Assembly: GCA_023424015.1 (NCBI GenBank)
Contig: JAFAEM010000016.1
Span: 114,876 to 178,875 of the forward strand
DNA length: 64,000 bases
Reading direction: 5' to 3'
Source of the DNA: Bacteroidota bacterium
GTDB lineage: Bacteria > Bacteroidota > Bacteroidia > Chitinophagales > Chitinophagaceae
In this document: one piece after another, positions 8,871 through 17,152 of the stretch
How the letters are laid out: every line of letters starts with the position of its first letter
Numbering within the stretch: position 1 is the first letter of the stretch
Position numbers and translations under genes: made by a program
The notes under the pieces: generated by a model
What the model was told of the DNA's origin: nothing
Databases searched by the model: none
Seen by the model: the letters and a program-made list of their open reading frames with translations, nothing else

Positions 8871-9668
8871 TTACTGCGAAAGATATTTGTCAATACCGGA
8901 TTCCGCAAACGTGAGTTTGTTGAGTTTTGTTTGCTTCTCCAGAAACTCATTCTGGTGTACATTCTCCCTTGATTTGTAGTCATGGTCCAGGTGATAACAA
9001 ATAGCGCTATACACCAGTCTTTTGGCTTTGAGTCCCACGTTGTGAAAACGTAGGGCCAGTTCCGAATCTTCAATTCCCCAGCCAAACATTTGCTCATTGA
9101 AGCCATTCACCCTAATGAGATCTTCTTTCCAGTATGAGGTGTTACAACCCCGGAGTTTAGGGGATATCTCATCAAAGTCCTTTCTTTTTTCAGCAATACG
9201 CAGGTATCGAACCCTACGAAACCGGTTCTTTATTCCCCTCGAAAAGAAGTGAAAGTGAATCTTCTTCTTCTTTAAAACGGCAGGCACATAGGATTTTTTT
9301 ACGTGCACCCGGGTGCCAAATAAATAGTATCCCTTTTTGGCGAAATGAAGGTGATCACGGATGAAGTCCTTGTGAAGAAAAATATCACCATCAATCTGTA
9401 CGATATACTCACTTTCCGAACGGGCAATAGCTTTATTCAGGATGATTGCCTTACGCCAGCCTGTATCTTCATGCCACACATGGATCAGTGGTACAGGAAA
9501 TTTCTTAGCATATTTTTCAATAAGCTCTTTAGTGGCAGGCCCTGAGCCGTCGTCGGCTATGATCACTTCTGATGGAAGCGTGGTCTGGATCAGCACGCTA
9601 TCGAGGATCAATTCAAGTGCTTCCGGGTAATTATAGGTAACAATGATCAGGGAACAGGAAACAGCCAC
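8871..9668 (-). CDS. Glycosyltransferase family 2 with galactosyltransferase-type C-terminal domain
   Basis: 265 residues. It shows CSLIIVTYNYPEAL, IIADDGSGP, the metal motif VQIDGDIF (DxD) and, in the C-terminal half, LRGCNTSYWKEDL and FGWGIEDSELALRF. The last is the GWGxEDxE motif of the Glyco_transf_7C domain, which supplies the catalytic base. Such enzymes add hexoses to LPS core or capsule. Its start faces the DUF4254/GT9 genes, so the cluster likely works on one surface glycan. Confidence 0.92.
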   Translation of the reverse strand: MAVSCSLIIVTYNYPEALELILDSVLIQTTLPSEVIIADDGSGPATKELIEKYAKKFPVPLIHVWHEDTGWRKAIILNKAIARSESEYIVQIDGDIFLHKDFIRDHLHFAKKGYYLFGTRVHVKKSYVPAVLKKKKIHFHFFSRGIKNRFRRVRYLRIAEKRKDFDEISPKLRGCNTSYWKEDLIRVNGFNEQMFGWGIEDSELALRFHNVGLKAKRLVYSAICYHLDHDYKSRENVHQNEFLEKQTKLNKLTFAESGIDKYLSQ

Positions 9669-9788
9669 CGTGATGAGTTTATTAGATGAATAATGTCATT
9701 TTATTAGCCTGTAAATATATAAAAATAAGCAGCAGTTAAGGCAGGAAGACTCCTGCCGAAGATTTTTCAGGTTTCATTCAACTCTCGT

Positions 9789-9796
9789 TATTTTTG
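9789..9796 (+). promoter_or_regulatory. -7 box of the DUF4254-GT9 operon
   Basis: TATTTTTG matches TAnnTTTG and lies 16 bases before the ATG at 9813. Upstream, 9740-9757 forms a perfect 7-bp hairpin with a 4-base loop (GGCAGGA/TCCTGCC); its role is unknown. Confidence 0.5.
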
Positions 9797-9812
9797 TTTT
9801 TAAATTTATTGT

Positions 9813-10418
9813 ATGGACATTTCTAAAGCGGCAGAAATTTTTCGTCGGAGCATAACGGACTATCATCTTACTGATGACGTGGATACCGTTATGAAAAATC
9901 CATATGCAGCCGGCAGTATTGAGAACCTGCTCTTTGAGAAAAACTGGATCGACACAGTGCAGTGGCATTTGGAAGATATTATACGTAACCCCGAAATTGA
10001 TCCCGTGGAAGCGCTGGTGATCAAAAGAAGGATCGATTCATCCAATCAGAAAAGAACAGACCTGGTTGAATATATTGATAGCTGGTTCCTGGATCAGTAC
10101 CGGGATGTGAAAATTCAACCTGGCGCCAAGATTAATACTGAAAGCCCTGCCTGGGCTATTGACCGTTTATCAATCCTGGAATTGAAGATCTATCACATGA
10201 GGGCGGAAGTTGATAGAACTGACGCCGATCCCGGGCATATCCAAAAATGCCAGCAAAAGTTAGATGTGTTGCTTACCCAGCACACTGATTTAAGTACAGC
10301 CATACAACAACTACTGGATGATTACCGGCAGGGAAATAAGTACATGAAAGTTTACAGGCAGATGAAGATGTATAACGATGAAAGCCTTAACCCGGTGTTG
10401 TACGGCTCGAAAAAATAG
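9813..10418 (+). CDS. DUF4254 domain protein
   Basis: 201 residues. The sequence matches DUF4254 throughout: NPYAAGSIENLLFEKNWIDT, WHLEDIIRNPEIDP, KRRIDSSNQKRTDLVE, and a second helical half with AWAIDRLSILELKIYHMR. It is predicted all-helical, soluble and without signal peptide. Function unknown. The family is habitually found next to GT9 heptosyltransferase-like genes in Bacteroidota, as here (4-base gap), pointing to an accessory role in surface-glycan assembly. Confidence 0.9.
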   Translation: MDISKAAEIFRRSITDYHLTDDVDTVMKNPYAAGSIENLLFEKNWIDTVQWHLEDIIRNPEIDPVEALVIKRRIDSSNQKRTDLVEYIDSWFLDQYRDVKIQPGAKINTESPAWAIDRLSILELKIYHMRAEVDRTDADPGHIQKCQQKLDVLLTQHTDLSTAIQQLLDDYRQGNKYMKVYRQMKMYNDESLNPVLYGSKK

Positions 10419-10422
10419 TTGA

Positions 10423-11451
10423 TTGCAAACTCCTTCACATATTGTTGTATTCCGTTTTTCAGCACTCGGCGACGTAGCCATGACTGTTCCGGTTTTAATA
10501 TGTTTGCTTAAACAATACCCGGAGTTGCGACTCACTGTGGTTTCCCAGACATTTTACAAGCCTTTATTTGAGGATATCGAAAGACTTGAGTTTTATGCTG
10601 TGGATTTTAAAACGCAATATAAAGGTGTATGGGGAATAAGAAATCTGGGCAAAAAGATCCGGGAGGAGATACCCTTCGACGCCGTGGCAGACCTGCACAA
10701 TGTGATCAGGTCAAAGCTGCTGCGTTTTTTTCTGCGTCCTAAAAAATTCGAAGTGATTGATAAGGGTCGGAAGGAGAAGGCTTCATTGACCAGGAGAAGT
10801 CACAAGCATTTACGACCATTAAAAACAGGTTTTCAGCGATACGCAGATGTATTTGCCACGCTGGGCTATCCTGTGAACCTGGTGGTTGAAGAGGGGATCA
10901 GGCATGCGGGAATGACAGATAGTGTATTACCCTTTGCAAAACGGCCCGGTGAAAAGTTAATTGGAATCGCCCCATTTGCGAAACATGCTGCTAAAATGTA
11001 TCCGTTGGAGAAAATGCGTGAGGTGGCCAATTTGCTTACAGGTCAAGGATATAAGATTTTGTTGTTTGGCTCAAAGCAGGAAGCAATTGAATTGGAGGAG
11101 TGGGCGAAGGCTGGCAGGAATATTATATCTAACGCCGGCAGGTTTAGCTTTAAGGAGGAGTTGGAATCGATCTCGCAGCTTGACTTAATGATCAGCATGG
11201 ATTCTGCAAACATGCATCTTGCTTCTTTATATGGCGTGCCTGTGGTTTCGATTTGGGGTGGCACCCACCCATTTCTTGGATTTTATGGATGGGGACAGCC
11301 TTATGAATATGCGATACAGGAAGATCTGCCATGCCGGCCTTCATCCGTTTTTGGCAACAAACCATGTCCCCAGCACGGGGCTGAAGGATGTATGCAGGGA
11401 ATTACACCTGAGATAATTGTGGAAAAGGTCAAACAGGTTCTGCGGTCCTGA
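10423..11451 (+). CDS. Glycosyltransferase family 9 (heptosyltransferase-like)
   Basis: 342 residues from a TTG start, the first possible initiator before the conserved IVVFRFSALGDVAMTVPVL strand-loop of GT9 enzymes. No ATG lies upstream in frame before the DUF4254 stop. The C-terminal Rossmann domain contains KLIGIAPFAKH, ILLFGSKQEAIE, and the nucleotide-sugar site DLMISMDSANMHLASLYGVPVVSIWGG in pieces. It likely transfers heptose or another sugar to the LPS core at the inner-membrane cytoplasmic face. Its 3' end overlaps the convergent GT9 gene by 23 bases. Confidence 0.92.
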   Translation: MQTPSHIVVFRFSALGDVAMTVPVLICLLKQYPELRLTVVSQTFYKPLFEDIERLEFYAVDFKTQYKGVWGIRNLGKKIREEIPFDAVADLHNVIRSKLLRFFLRPKKFEVIDKGRKEKASLTRRSHKHLRPLKTGFQRYADVFATLGYPVNLVVEEGIRHAGMTDSVLPFAKRPGEKLIGIAPFAKHAAKMYPLEKMREVANLLTGQGYKILLFGSKQEAIELEEWAKAGRNIISNAGRFSFKEELESISQLDLMISMDSANMHLASLYGVPVVSIWGGTHPFLGFYGWGQPYEYAIQEDLPCRPSSVFGNKPCPQHGAEGCMQGITPEIIVEKVKQVLRS

Positions 11452-12496
11452 TATCTTCCAGGAAAACCTGGAGTTTGTTTTTCATCAGGTCAAAAGATAG
11501 TTTTTTATAATACTCCGCATATTGTTTTTTAATAGCGTAAGGGTCATAGTTTTCCGGGTAAAGTTCCGGGTAATAATCCTGTATATGCACCGCTACATGT
11601 TTGTTTTCGTCGACCAGCATATCCCATAGTGTTTTTGGGATCCAAGGACAAAAAACGGAGAATGTCGGAACACCTAAAGCCTTGGCCATATTCACAGCGC
11701 CGCCCTCATTGCCGACCAAGGCTCTGCAATGTTTCAATATCGACACAAACCCTCTAAGCCCCGGCGCATACAAATCAAAGATTATTCTACGCTTTGTTTC
11801 TGTTTTACATAAGTCAAAAATGATGCGTGCCTCCACTTTTTGCGATGGCAGGTAATTAAATAGCAAGGCAAAATCGGTTTTGGAAGCCACATAATCAATC
11901 AACTCCGCCATAACGGGAGGTGGAAGGCTTTTGGATTCACTGCTGCCCAGTACACTGATCATAACGGCCTGCTGGCCGGCAGTCAGGTGTTGCTGCAAAA
12001 TCTGTAGTCCGTCCTCTGCTTCCTTATCTGTCAGGTAAATTTTTGGAAAATGTATAGGAGCGATTTGTCCTGTTACCATCGCGGCCAGTTCGAGGCGAAA
12101 TAGCAGGGCTTCATTACTCGTTCCTTTCGCAGCGGCAACTGTATGGGTATAAAAAAACCTGGTGTACCATTTTTTCTTACCAATGACCTTTTTGGCTTTG
12201 CTAAAACTGGATATGATGATACTTTCCCATTTGCCATAAGCATCGATCACAATGTCATATTTATTCCTTGCTAATGCTCTACCAAAATCTGATAGTGAAA
12301 AAACGGTCCTGTATTTTGTTTTGTCAAACGCGATGATGTGGTCGATGAAAGGATTATGCAGAAGAATGTCTGTGGTATTGTTATGAACCAGGTAGTGAAC
12401 TTCAGCGTTGGGGTAAGTCAGTTTTATTGCCTGGCAAATCACAGTACTTAACAATACGTCACCTGTCATTTTCTGTTGAATAACAAGAATCTTCAT
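11429..12496 (-). CDS. Glycosyltransferase family 9 protein
   Basis: 355 residues from the ATG at 12496, where MKILVIQQKMTGDVLLSTVI forms the typical first strand. An ATG at 12544 would add 16 unlikely residues. Further GT9 features are AEVHYLVHNNTTDILLHNP, VIDAYGKWES, and the C-terminal CRALVGNEGGAVNMAKALGV followed by FSVFCPW. It is a second heptosyltransferase-like enzyme of the surface-glycan cluster, convergent with and overlapping the first. Confidence 0.9.
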   Translation of the reverse strand: MKILVIQQKMTGDVLLSTVICQAIKLTYPNAEVHYLVHNNTTDILLHNPFIDHIIAFDKTKYRTVFSLSDFGRALARNKYDIVIDAYGKWESIIISSFSKAKKVIGKKKWYTRFFYTHTVAAAKGTSNEALLFRLELAAMVTGQIAPIHFPKIYLTDKEAEDGLQILQQHLTAGQQAVMISVLGSSESKSLPPPVMAELIDYVASKTDFALLFNYLPSQKVEARIIFDLCKTETKRRIIFDLYAPGLRGFVSILKHCRALVGNEGGAVNMAKALGVPTFSVFCPWIPKTLWDMLVDENKHVAVHIQDYYPELYPENYDPYAIKKQYAEYYKKLSFDLMKNKLQVFLEDIRTAEPV

Positions 12497-12660
12497 ATAA
12501 CTCAATAGTGTAAAAACATCCCGAATGGCCGCGGATCCAGGCATTGAATGTTGTAGCCAATTTAACCAAGCCCATTTTCAAATGCAGTCGCTATCATTGG
12601 AGAACTAAAGTTAGTGGTATCAGGCGTACAACGTATAAGGTATCGTAAAATTTTACCCAT

Positions 12661-12702
12661 ATAAAACGAAAGGTTGAAACCGCGGGGGCAGCTTCAACCT
12701 TT
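12661..12702 (-). terminator. Rho-independent terminator after the short anti-sigma-like gene
   Basis: A perfect 10-bp stem (12669-12678 with 12693-12702) encloses a 14-base GC-rich loop. On the minus strand it is followed by CGTTTTAT. It begins 21 bases after the stop of the 80-residue gene at 12723. Confidence 0.8.
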
Positions 12703-12722
12703 AAACATGAGAATGTGAATTT

Positions 12723-12965
12723 TTAGAACAGTGTAGTTATTTTTTGCCACCAGGGCTTTTCTTTTTTGGGGTAAAACAGCGGGTAGGCGGTGTAAGCCTG
12801 AATTTCCTGGAGAATTTCAAGTTCCAGCAGCGACCTTTCCTCGGGCGTCAATTGCTCTTCGGAAGAGGTGCATGACAGCCAGGTTTGTATTTGCCGTGTT
12901 TCGGCGGGGTGAGATTCGCCATTGATATAACGCTGCAATTTTCGATGTAGAATTTCCGATTTCAT
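12723..12965 (-). CDS. Short FecR-N-terminus-like protein (putative cytosolic anti-sigma)
   Basis: 80 residues. The segment LHRKLQRYINGESHPAETRQ followed by IQTWL resembles the cytoplasmic N-terminal anti-sigma domain of FecR-type regulators (pattern L..Y..G..S..E...I..WL). The protein ends at KEKPWWQKITTLF, where FecR proteins normally continue into a membrane helix and periplasmic domain. A strong terminator follows the stop, so no broken remainder is present. It lies 5 bases after the sigma-like gene. Function as an anti-sigma is inference from domain resemblance and pairing. Confidence 0.6.
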   Translation of the reverse strand: MKSEILHRKLQRYINGESHPAETRQIQTWLSCTSSEEQLTPEERSLLELEILQEIQAYTAYPLFYPKKEKPWWQKITTLF

Positions 12966-12970
12966 TGATA

Positions 12971-13498
12971 CTAATTTTTGGGATAAGATAGAAGGTTGAT
13001 GAGTGATAATTTATTGGTAAATGACTGCAAGAGCCATTTTACGGTCGATAGAGTGGTTTGAGCAGCCAGGCCGTTTTGCCCTGATTGCTGGCGGATCAAT
13101 TCCGAGGGTGTGTTGATCACGGTGTATTTGCCAGAGATAGGTTTTCTTGCTGCAAGCAAAGATTCAACACTGAATTCCTGTTCAAATCTTTTTTCAAAGA
13201 TCTCATGAGTGCCCGGTTCTTCCAGTTTTTCGCTGAGTGATTTTACAACTTCCTTTCTTACTTCAGCATACAGGTGTTGCGAAAGTGAAAACGATACAGG
13301 TAATGAGTGACGTTGTTCCCACAGGTCGATAAAAATGGTTCGAACAATTTTTTTTGCATCAATGGGTGATTGAAGTTTGCGGACACTGTAGCGGTAAAGG
13401 CTATGCCAATAGTGCCGATAAAGTTCTTCGAAAGCTTCTGTGTCATCAAGACCAAGACGGTCTATTAGTGACTGATCGGGTGTTGAGATCCTGCTCAT
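12971..13498 (-). CDS. Diverged ECF sigma-70-like protein
   Basis: 175 residues. Region 2 is recognisable: DDTEAFEELYRHYWHSLYRY, then IFIDLWEQRHSLP and a YAEVRKEVVKSL helix as in Bacteroidota ECF factors. Region 4 is weak: the expected LP-pivot reads PISGKYTVI and the helix-turn-helix region reads LAAQTTLSTVKWLLQSF, keeping only the TVKW recognition-helix core. The usual SxxEIA helix is lost. The downstream partner is a truncated FecR-like gene, and no SusC is adjacent. It may be a functional but divergent sigma factor or one decaying. Confidence 0.65.
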   Translation of the reverse strand: MSRISTPDQSLIDRLGLDDTEAFEELYRHYWHSLYRYSVRKLQSPIDAKKIVRTIFIDLWEQRHSLPVSFSLSQHLYAEVRKEVVKSLSEKLEEPGTHEIFEKRFEQEFSVESLLAARKPISGKYTVINTPSELIRQQSGQNGLAAQTTLSTVKWLLQSFTNKLSLINLLSYPKN

Positions 13499-13828
13499 AG
13501 GGGTACATTTAAAAGTTAAACAATTCAGGGTATTGGAATTGTTTTCGCAGGAGATAGGAGATTTTAAAACCAGTTTCTCGGAGGAAATCGAATTTTGGAA
13601 ATAATGTTTCTCGCAGGATAGTACCCGGGATTACCGGGATAAGAGGAATGAATTGAATGCTAAACTAAACATCTGGTTTTAACCTTGCAAGTGTTTGAAA
13701 TGTTTAGTTGTACACATAGGGAATCTACGATTTTCAAGATAATTAATTGTATCTAAACAATATAACACGATTAACCCTGATGTGGATATTTTAATGGAAT
13801 GATAAAATCGTAATTATCCGAAAGGCAT
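13499..13828. other. Intergenic region with a 10-bp inverted repeat
   Basis: No gene was found in these 330 bases. AACTAAACAT (13663-13672) and its exact complement ATGTTTAGTT (13700-13709) are separated by 27 bases, which would suit a dimeric regulator or an RNA hairpin. The region contains the upstream sequence of the sigma-like gene, and the stop of the ABC-F gene lies at its other end. Confidence 0.5.
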
Positions 13829-15718
13829 TTATTGCATAATTTCACTTAATTCAAGCCAGCGTAGTTCTTTTTCATCAAGTAATTTGGTGATATCTCCAAT
13901 CCGCATGGAAAGTTTTTGCAGTTCATCAAAGCTGGTCTGGCTATCACTCAACTTTAATGTTACTGCTTCTTTTTCGGATATCAGATCCGCTATCTCTTTT
14001 TCCAGTTGTTCAAATTCTCTTTTTTCTTTGAAGGAGGGATTTCTTTTTGTTTCAGGTAGCCTTGTTTTTACCGGGTTAGCCTGCTCATGCCTGGTTTCGA
14101 TACGACTTTCGGTGGAGACAGCTTCTTTTTCCCTGAGCCAATCGCGGTATTGAGAATAGTTGCCAGGAAAATCCTGTATCACGCCATCGCCTTCAAACAC
14201 GAATATGTGATCGACGAGGCGGTCCATGAAATACCGGTCGTGACTCACGATCACCAGGCAGCCCGGGAACTCACTCAGGAAGTTTTCCAGTACACCCAGG
14301 GTGGGGAGGTCAAGATCATTGGTTGGTTCATCGAGTACCAGGAAATTGGGGTTGCGAAATAAAACCGATAAGAGGTGTAATCGCCTTTTTTCACCTCCGC
14401 TAAGTTTACTTATAAAGGTGTATTGCTTATCGGGATCGAAGAGAAAAAGCTGCAGAAATTGTGCGGCGCTTAGGGTACCGCCATTTGCCAGGGGGAAATG
14501 TTCCGCAATATTTTTTACAAATTCTATTACCCGCTGGTCCTGTTTTACAACCAGGCCCTGTTGTGAAAAATTGCCAAACACAACAGTGTCGCCAATATTG
14601 ATCTTACCACTATCAGCATTCTCAAGACCCTGTATAATATTTATAAAAGTAGATTTGCCCGCTCCATTTTTACCGACTATCCCAATACGGTCACCCTTTT
14701 TAAATGTATAGTCGAATCCTTTGAGGATTATTTTGTCGCCGAAACTTTTATACACTTTTTTTATTTCGATAACTTTCCCGCCCAGCCGGTTCATCTTCAT
14801 TTGAAGTTCGAGCTGCTGATCTTCTATACGCTTCTTTGCTTTTTTCTCCACTTCATAAAAGTTATCCTGGCGGCTTTTACTTTTCGTGGTACGTGCCCGG
14901 GGTTGTTTGCGCATCCATTCCAGTTCTTTTCGGTAAGTATTTTTTGCCTTCTCAATACTGGCCGATTCACTTTCGATCCTTGCTGTTTTTTTCTCCAGGT
15001 AATTTTGATAGTCACCTTTATAAACATGCAGGTTGCTGTTATCCATTTCCCAGATCTCATCACATACCGCATCCAGGAAATAGCGATCGTGCGTCACCAT
15101 CAGCAGCGTGACCTTCTCTTTATTCAAATAGTTTTCCAGCCATTCCACCATGTCCACATCCAGGTGGTTGGTGGGCTCATCCATGATCAGTAAGACGTGT
15201 TTGTGTTCAAATCCAATATCGATAAGCGTCTTGGCGAGCGCCACTCTTTTGCGCTGGCCTCCGCTAAGGGAATGGACGGGCTGATTTAGATGCTGAATTT
15301 TCAATTTACCCAGTACCTGTTTCACCCGGGCGTCAAAATCCCATGCGCCCAGGTCGTCCATTTTCAGAATCGCAGCGTTGAGAATAGCAGGATCAGTATC
15401 CTGGTCGAGTGATTCAAACTCCTTGATCGCATTAATCACAGGGTGATCATGAAAAAATATATTGTCGAGCACAGAGAGATTTTCATTAAACGCGGGTTCC
15501 TGCTCAAACAGGGCCACGTCCACGTCCTTGTTGATCCAGACTGTTCCGCTGTCAGGGGTTTCCTGGCCAGCCAGAATTTTCAACAGGGTCGATTTACCCG
15601 TACCATTTCTTGCTACCAGTGCGATCTTATCACCTTCTTCTATATGAAAGGAAATATTATCAAATAAAGGTTGTATACCATAGCTTTTTGCGAGATTTTC
15701 AACTGAAACATAATGCAT
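13829..15718 (-). CDS. ABC-F family ATPase (Uup/EttA-type)
   Basis: 629 residues with two ABC domains and no membrane segments. Domain 1 has a Walker A ARNGTGKST (36-44; the first Gly is Ala), signature SGGQRKRVALA and Walker B LLIMDEPTNHLD. Domain 2 has GKNGAGKST, SGGEKRRLHLL and FLVLDEPTNDLD. A charged linker joins the domains, and a C-terminal coiled coil covers roughly residues 560-629, as in Uup. ABC-F proteins act on the ribosome (translation rescue or antibiotic protection), not in transport. A perfect -7 box lies only 4 bases from the ATG. Confidence 0.95.
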   Translation of the reverse strand: MHYVSVENLAKSYGIQPLFDNISFHIEEGDKIALVARNGTGKSTLLKILAGQETPDSGTVWINKDVDVALFEQEPAFNENLSVLDNIFFHDHPVINAIKEFESLDQDTDPAILNAAILKMDDLGAWDFDARVKQVLGKLKIQHLNQPVHSLSGGQRKRVALAKTLIDIGFEHKHVLLIMDEPTNHLDVDMVEWLENYLNKEKVTLLMVTHDRYFLDAVCDEIWEMDNSNLHVYKGDYQNYLEKKTARIESESASIEKAKNTYRKELEWMRKQPRARTTKSKSRQDNFYEVEKKAKKRIEDQQLELQMKMNRLGGKVIEIKKVYKSFGDKIILKGFDYTFKKGDRIGIVGKNGAGKSTFINIIQGLENADSGKINIGDTVVFGNFSQQGLVVKQDQRVIEFVKNIAEHFPLANGGTLSAAQFLQLFLFDPDKQYTFISKLSGGEKRRLHLLSVLFRNPNFLVLDEPTNDLDLPTLGVLENFLSEFPGCLVIVSHDRYFMDRLVDHIFVFEGDGVIQDFPGNYSQYRDWLREKEAVSTESRIETRHEQANPVKTRLPETKRNPSFKEKREFEQLEKEIADLISEKEAVTLKLSDSQTSFDELQKLSMRIGDITKLLDEKELRWLELSEIMQ

Positions 15719-15722
15719 GCGG

Positions 15723-15730
15723 CAAAGATA
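15723..15730 (-). promoter_or_regulatory. -7 box of the ABC-F gene, 4 bases from the ATG
   Basis: On the minus strand TATCTTTG, a perfect TAnnTTTG, is followed by CCGC and the ATG. If transcription starts about 4 bases after the box, the mRNA has essentially no leader. Confidence 0.6.
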
Positions 15731-15807
15731 CTGCGAGAACCAACAAGCTTTTGGCCGGACAATGTAACAGATTATGGCATAATTTTTCTATTACATGCAA
15801 AAAAGAT

Positions 15808-16368
15808 ATGATGAACAATATTGTTGAAGCTATTCAACAGAAATTGGGCTATCCACCCCTGGCGAAGGTGGATCCTAATATCCAGGAGACAACGGGTAAT
15901 TTCCAGAAAAGTGTGGAACAAAAACTGGCGCAGTCTGCCATACCTGTTGTACTAGCGGGATTCTTTAGCTTCACCCGCACCGAGAGTGGCTGTAAAGCAA
16001 TAATTAACGCGGATAAGGGGGAAAACTGGCTGGATAAAATCTTTGGCAATGACCAAAATAGGGCTGTGGAGAAAGTTGCCCAATATGCAGGTGTAACCAA
16101 CGAAGAAGCAGAAATCGATATGGAGCAGGCCTCCCGGGAAGCCTACCAGATCATCCATGATGCCGCCGGTGATAAGAAATCGGTTGAAAAGATTAGGTCA
16201 TTTATGAGCCATCAGCGACATAATATCCTGGTATACCTGCCCGCGGCAATGCAGCTTGGCAATCTTTTGCACGATAACGCCATGGATGACAGAACAAATA
16301 AGATGGAAGGGCCCGTATCTAGTTTTATGCATAAAATAGAGGACAGGTTATCAGGTGGTGGGGCCTGA
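15808..16368 (+). CDS. Conserved-looking protein of unknown function
   Basis: 186 residues from the first of two adjacent ATGs (MMNNIVEAIQQKLGYPPLAK). The same frame is open back to 15610, but that stretch lies inside the ABC-F gene and is unlike the rest. The protein is soluble, helical and without signal peptide. It has a mildly hydrophobic AIPVVLAGFFSFTRT near residue 50 and a C-terminal half with NILVYLPAAMQLGNLLHD. I do not recognise the family. It is divergent from the ABC-F gene and ends 4 bases from the convergent J-protein gene. Confidence 0.75.
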   Translation: MMNNIVEAIQQKLGYPPLAKVDPNIQETTGNFQKSVEQKLAQSAIPVVLAGFFSFTRTESGCKAIINADKGENWLDKIFGNDQNRAVEKVAQYAGVTNEEAEIDMEQASREAYQIIHDAAGDKKSVEKIRSFMSHQRHNILVYLPAAMQLGNLLHDNAMDDRTNKMEGPVSSFMHKIEDRLSGGGA

Positions 16369-16372
16369 GGAT

Positions 16373-17023
16373 CTAATTTGCTGAAAAAAAGATAGCCAGA
16401 CAGATTATAACGACAATACATAATATGACCCAGACTTTTGCCCTTTCCCAGGACTCGGTCAGTTTTTGCTGCTGAAGGAATTGAGCAATGCTGACTGGGA
16501 TGGATTCGTCTCGGGTATCAATCTTTTGGATTCGATCAGCCAGGGGTATCAGCCAGCGTGTCGGAAGCCCCCTGGCTGCTTTTAGGGTGGTCTTCACAAT
16601 CTCTTCATTGATATGATGTTCCTGGAAGACATTAATGGTTTGAATATTTTCATCTGAGAGTATCTGGCAAATCTTATCATATATACCATCGTAATGAGCA
16701 CGGTTGGCATCGAGTTGTGCTACATAGCGGTCAAGCTCCAGCATTTTTTTCAAAACAGTCACTGGGTTTATGACATGGTCGACGGTTTTGCGTCCCATAC
16801 TCTGTTCGTACCAGCGTTGTTGCAGGTAATGATCTTTCCGCGTGGGATTGCTTAATGTTTCATATGCTTCTTTGATCTCGGCAAATCTTGCCGCTGCATA
16901 GCGGTCGTTGCCCTGCTTATCGGGGTGGTAAACCTGGGCCAGCCTGCGAAAGGCTTTTTTTACCTCTTCACCAGTTGCAGAAGGAGGTATCTCAAGAATG
17001 CTATAGTAATCCTTTACTTCCAA
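16373..17023 (-). CDS. Membrane-anchored J-domain (DnaJ-like) protein
   Basis: 216 residues from a TTG start; no other initiator precedes the J-domain. The J-domain fills residues 4-66, with the essential HPD at 33-35 and the helix III/IV block AEIKEAYETLSNPTRKDHYL. There is no Gly/Phe or zinc-finger region. The C-terminus is one membrane helix (VWVILCIVVIICLAIFFSAN). It should stimulate DnaK ATPase activity at the inner membrane, as a class C co-chaperone. Confidence 0.9.
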   Translation of the reverse strand: MEVKDYYSILEIPPSATGEEVKKAFRRLAQVYHPDKQGNDRYAAARFAEIKEAYETLSNPTRKDHYLQQRWYEQSMGRKTVDHVINPVTVLKKMLELDRYVAQLDANRAHYDGIYDKICQILSDENIQTINVFQEHHINEEIVKTTLKAARGLPTRWLIPLADRIQKIDTRDESIPVSIAQFLQQQKLTESWERAKVWVILCIVVIICLAIFFSAN

Positions 17024-17152
17024 AGAAGTGCAAGTTACAGATTGCTGATTATAGGCTCAATGGGCCGGGAAGAAAGGTAAGCAGGCATAAATTTTATCTT
17101 CCATCCTTCCCGCCTTTGCGGCACACGGATAAAGTTTTGGGTTACGTGCAGT

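Noticed and set aside
12723..12965. FecR gene broken by a frameshift
   Set aside because: No membrane or periplasmic FecR remainder is found in any frame downstream, and a terminator follows within 25 bases.
15610..15807. 66-residue N-terminal extension of the unknown protein at 15808
   Set aside because: It lies antisense inside the start of the ABC-F gene and across its promoter; the rest begins with two adjacent ATGs after a normal intergenic gap.
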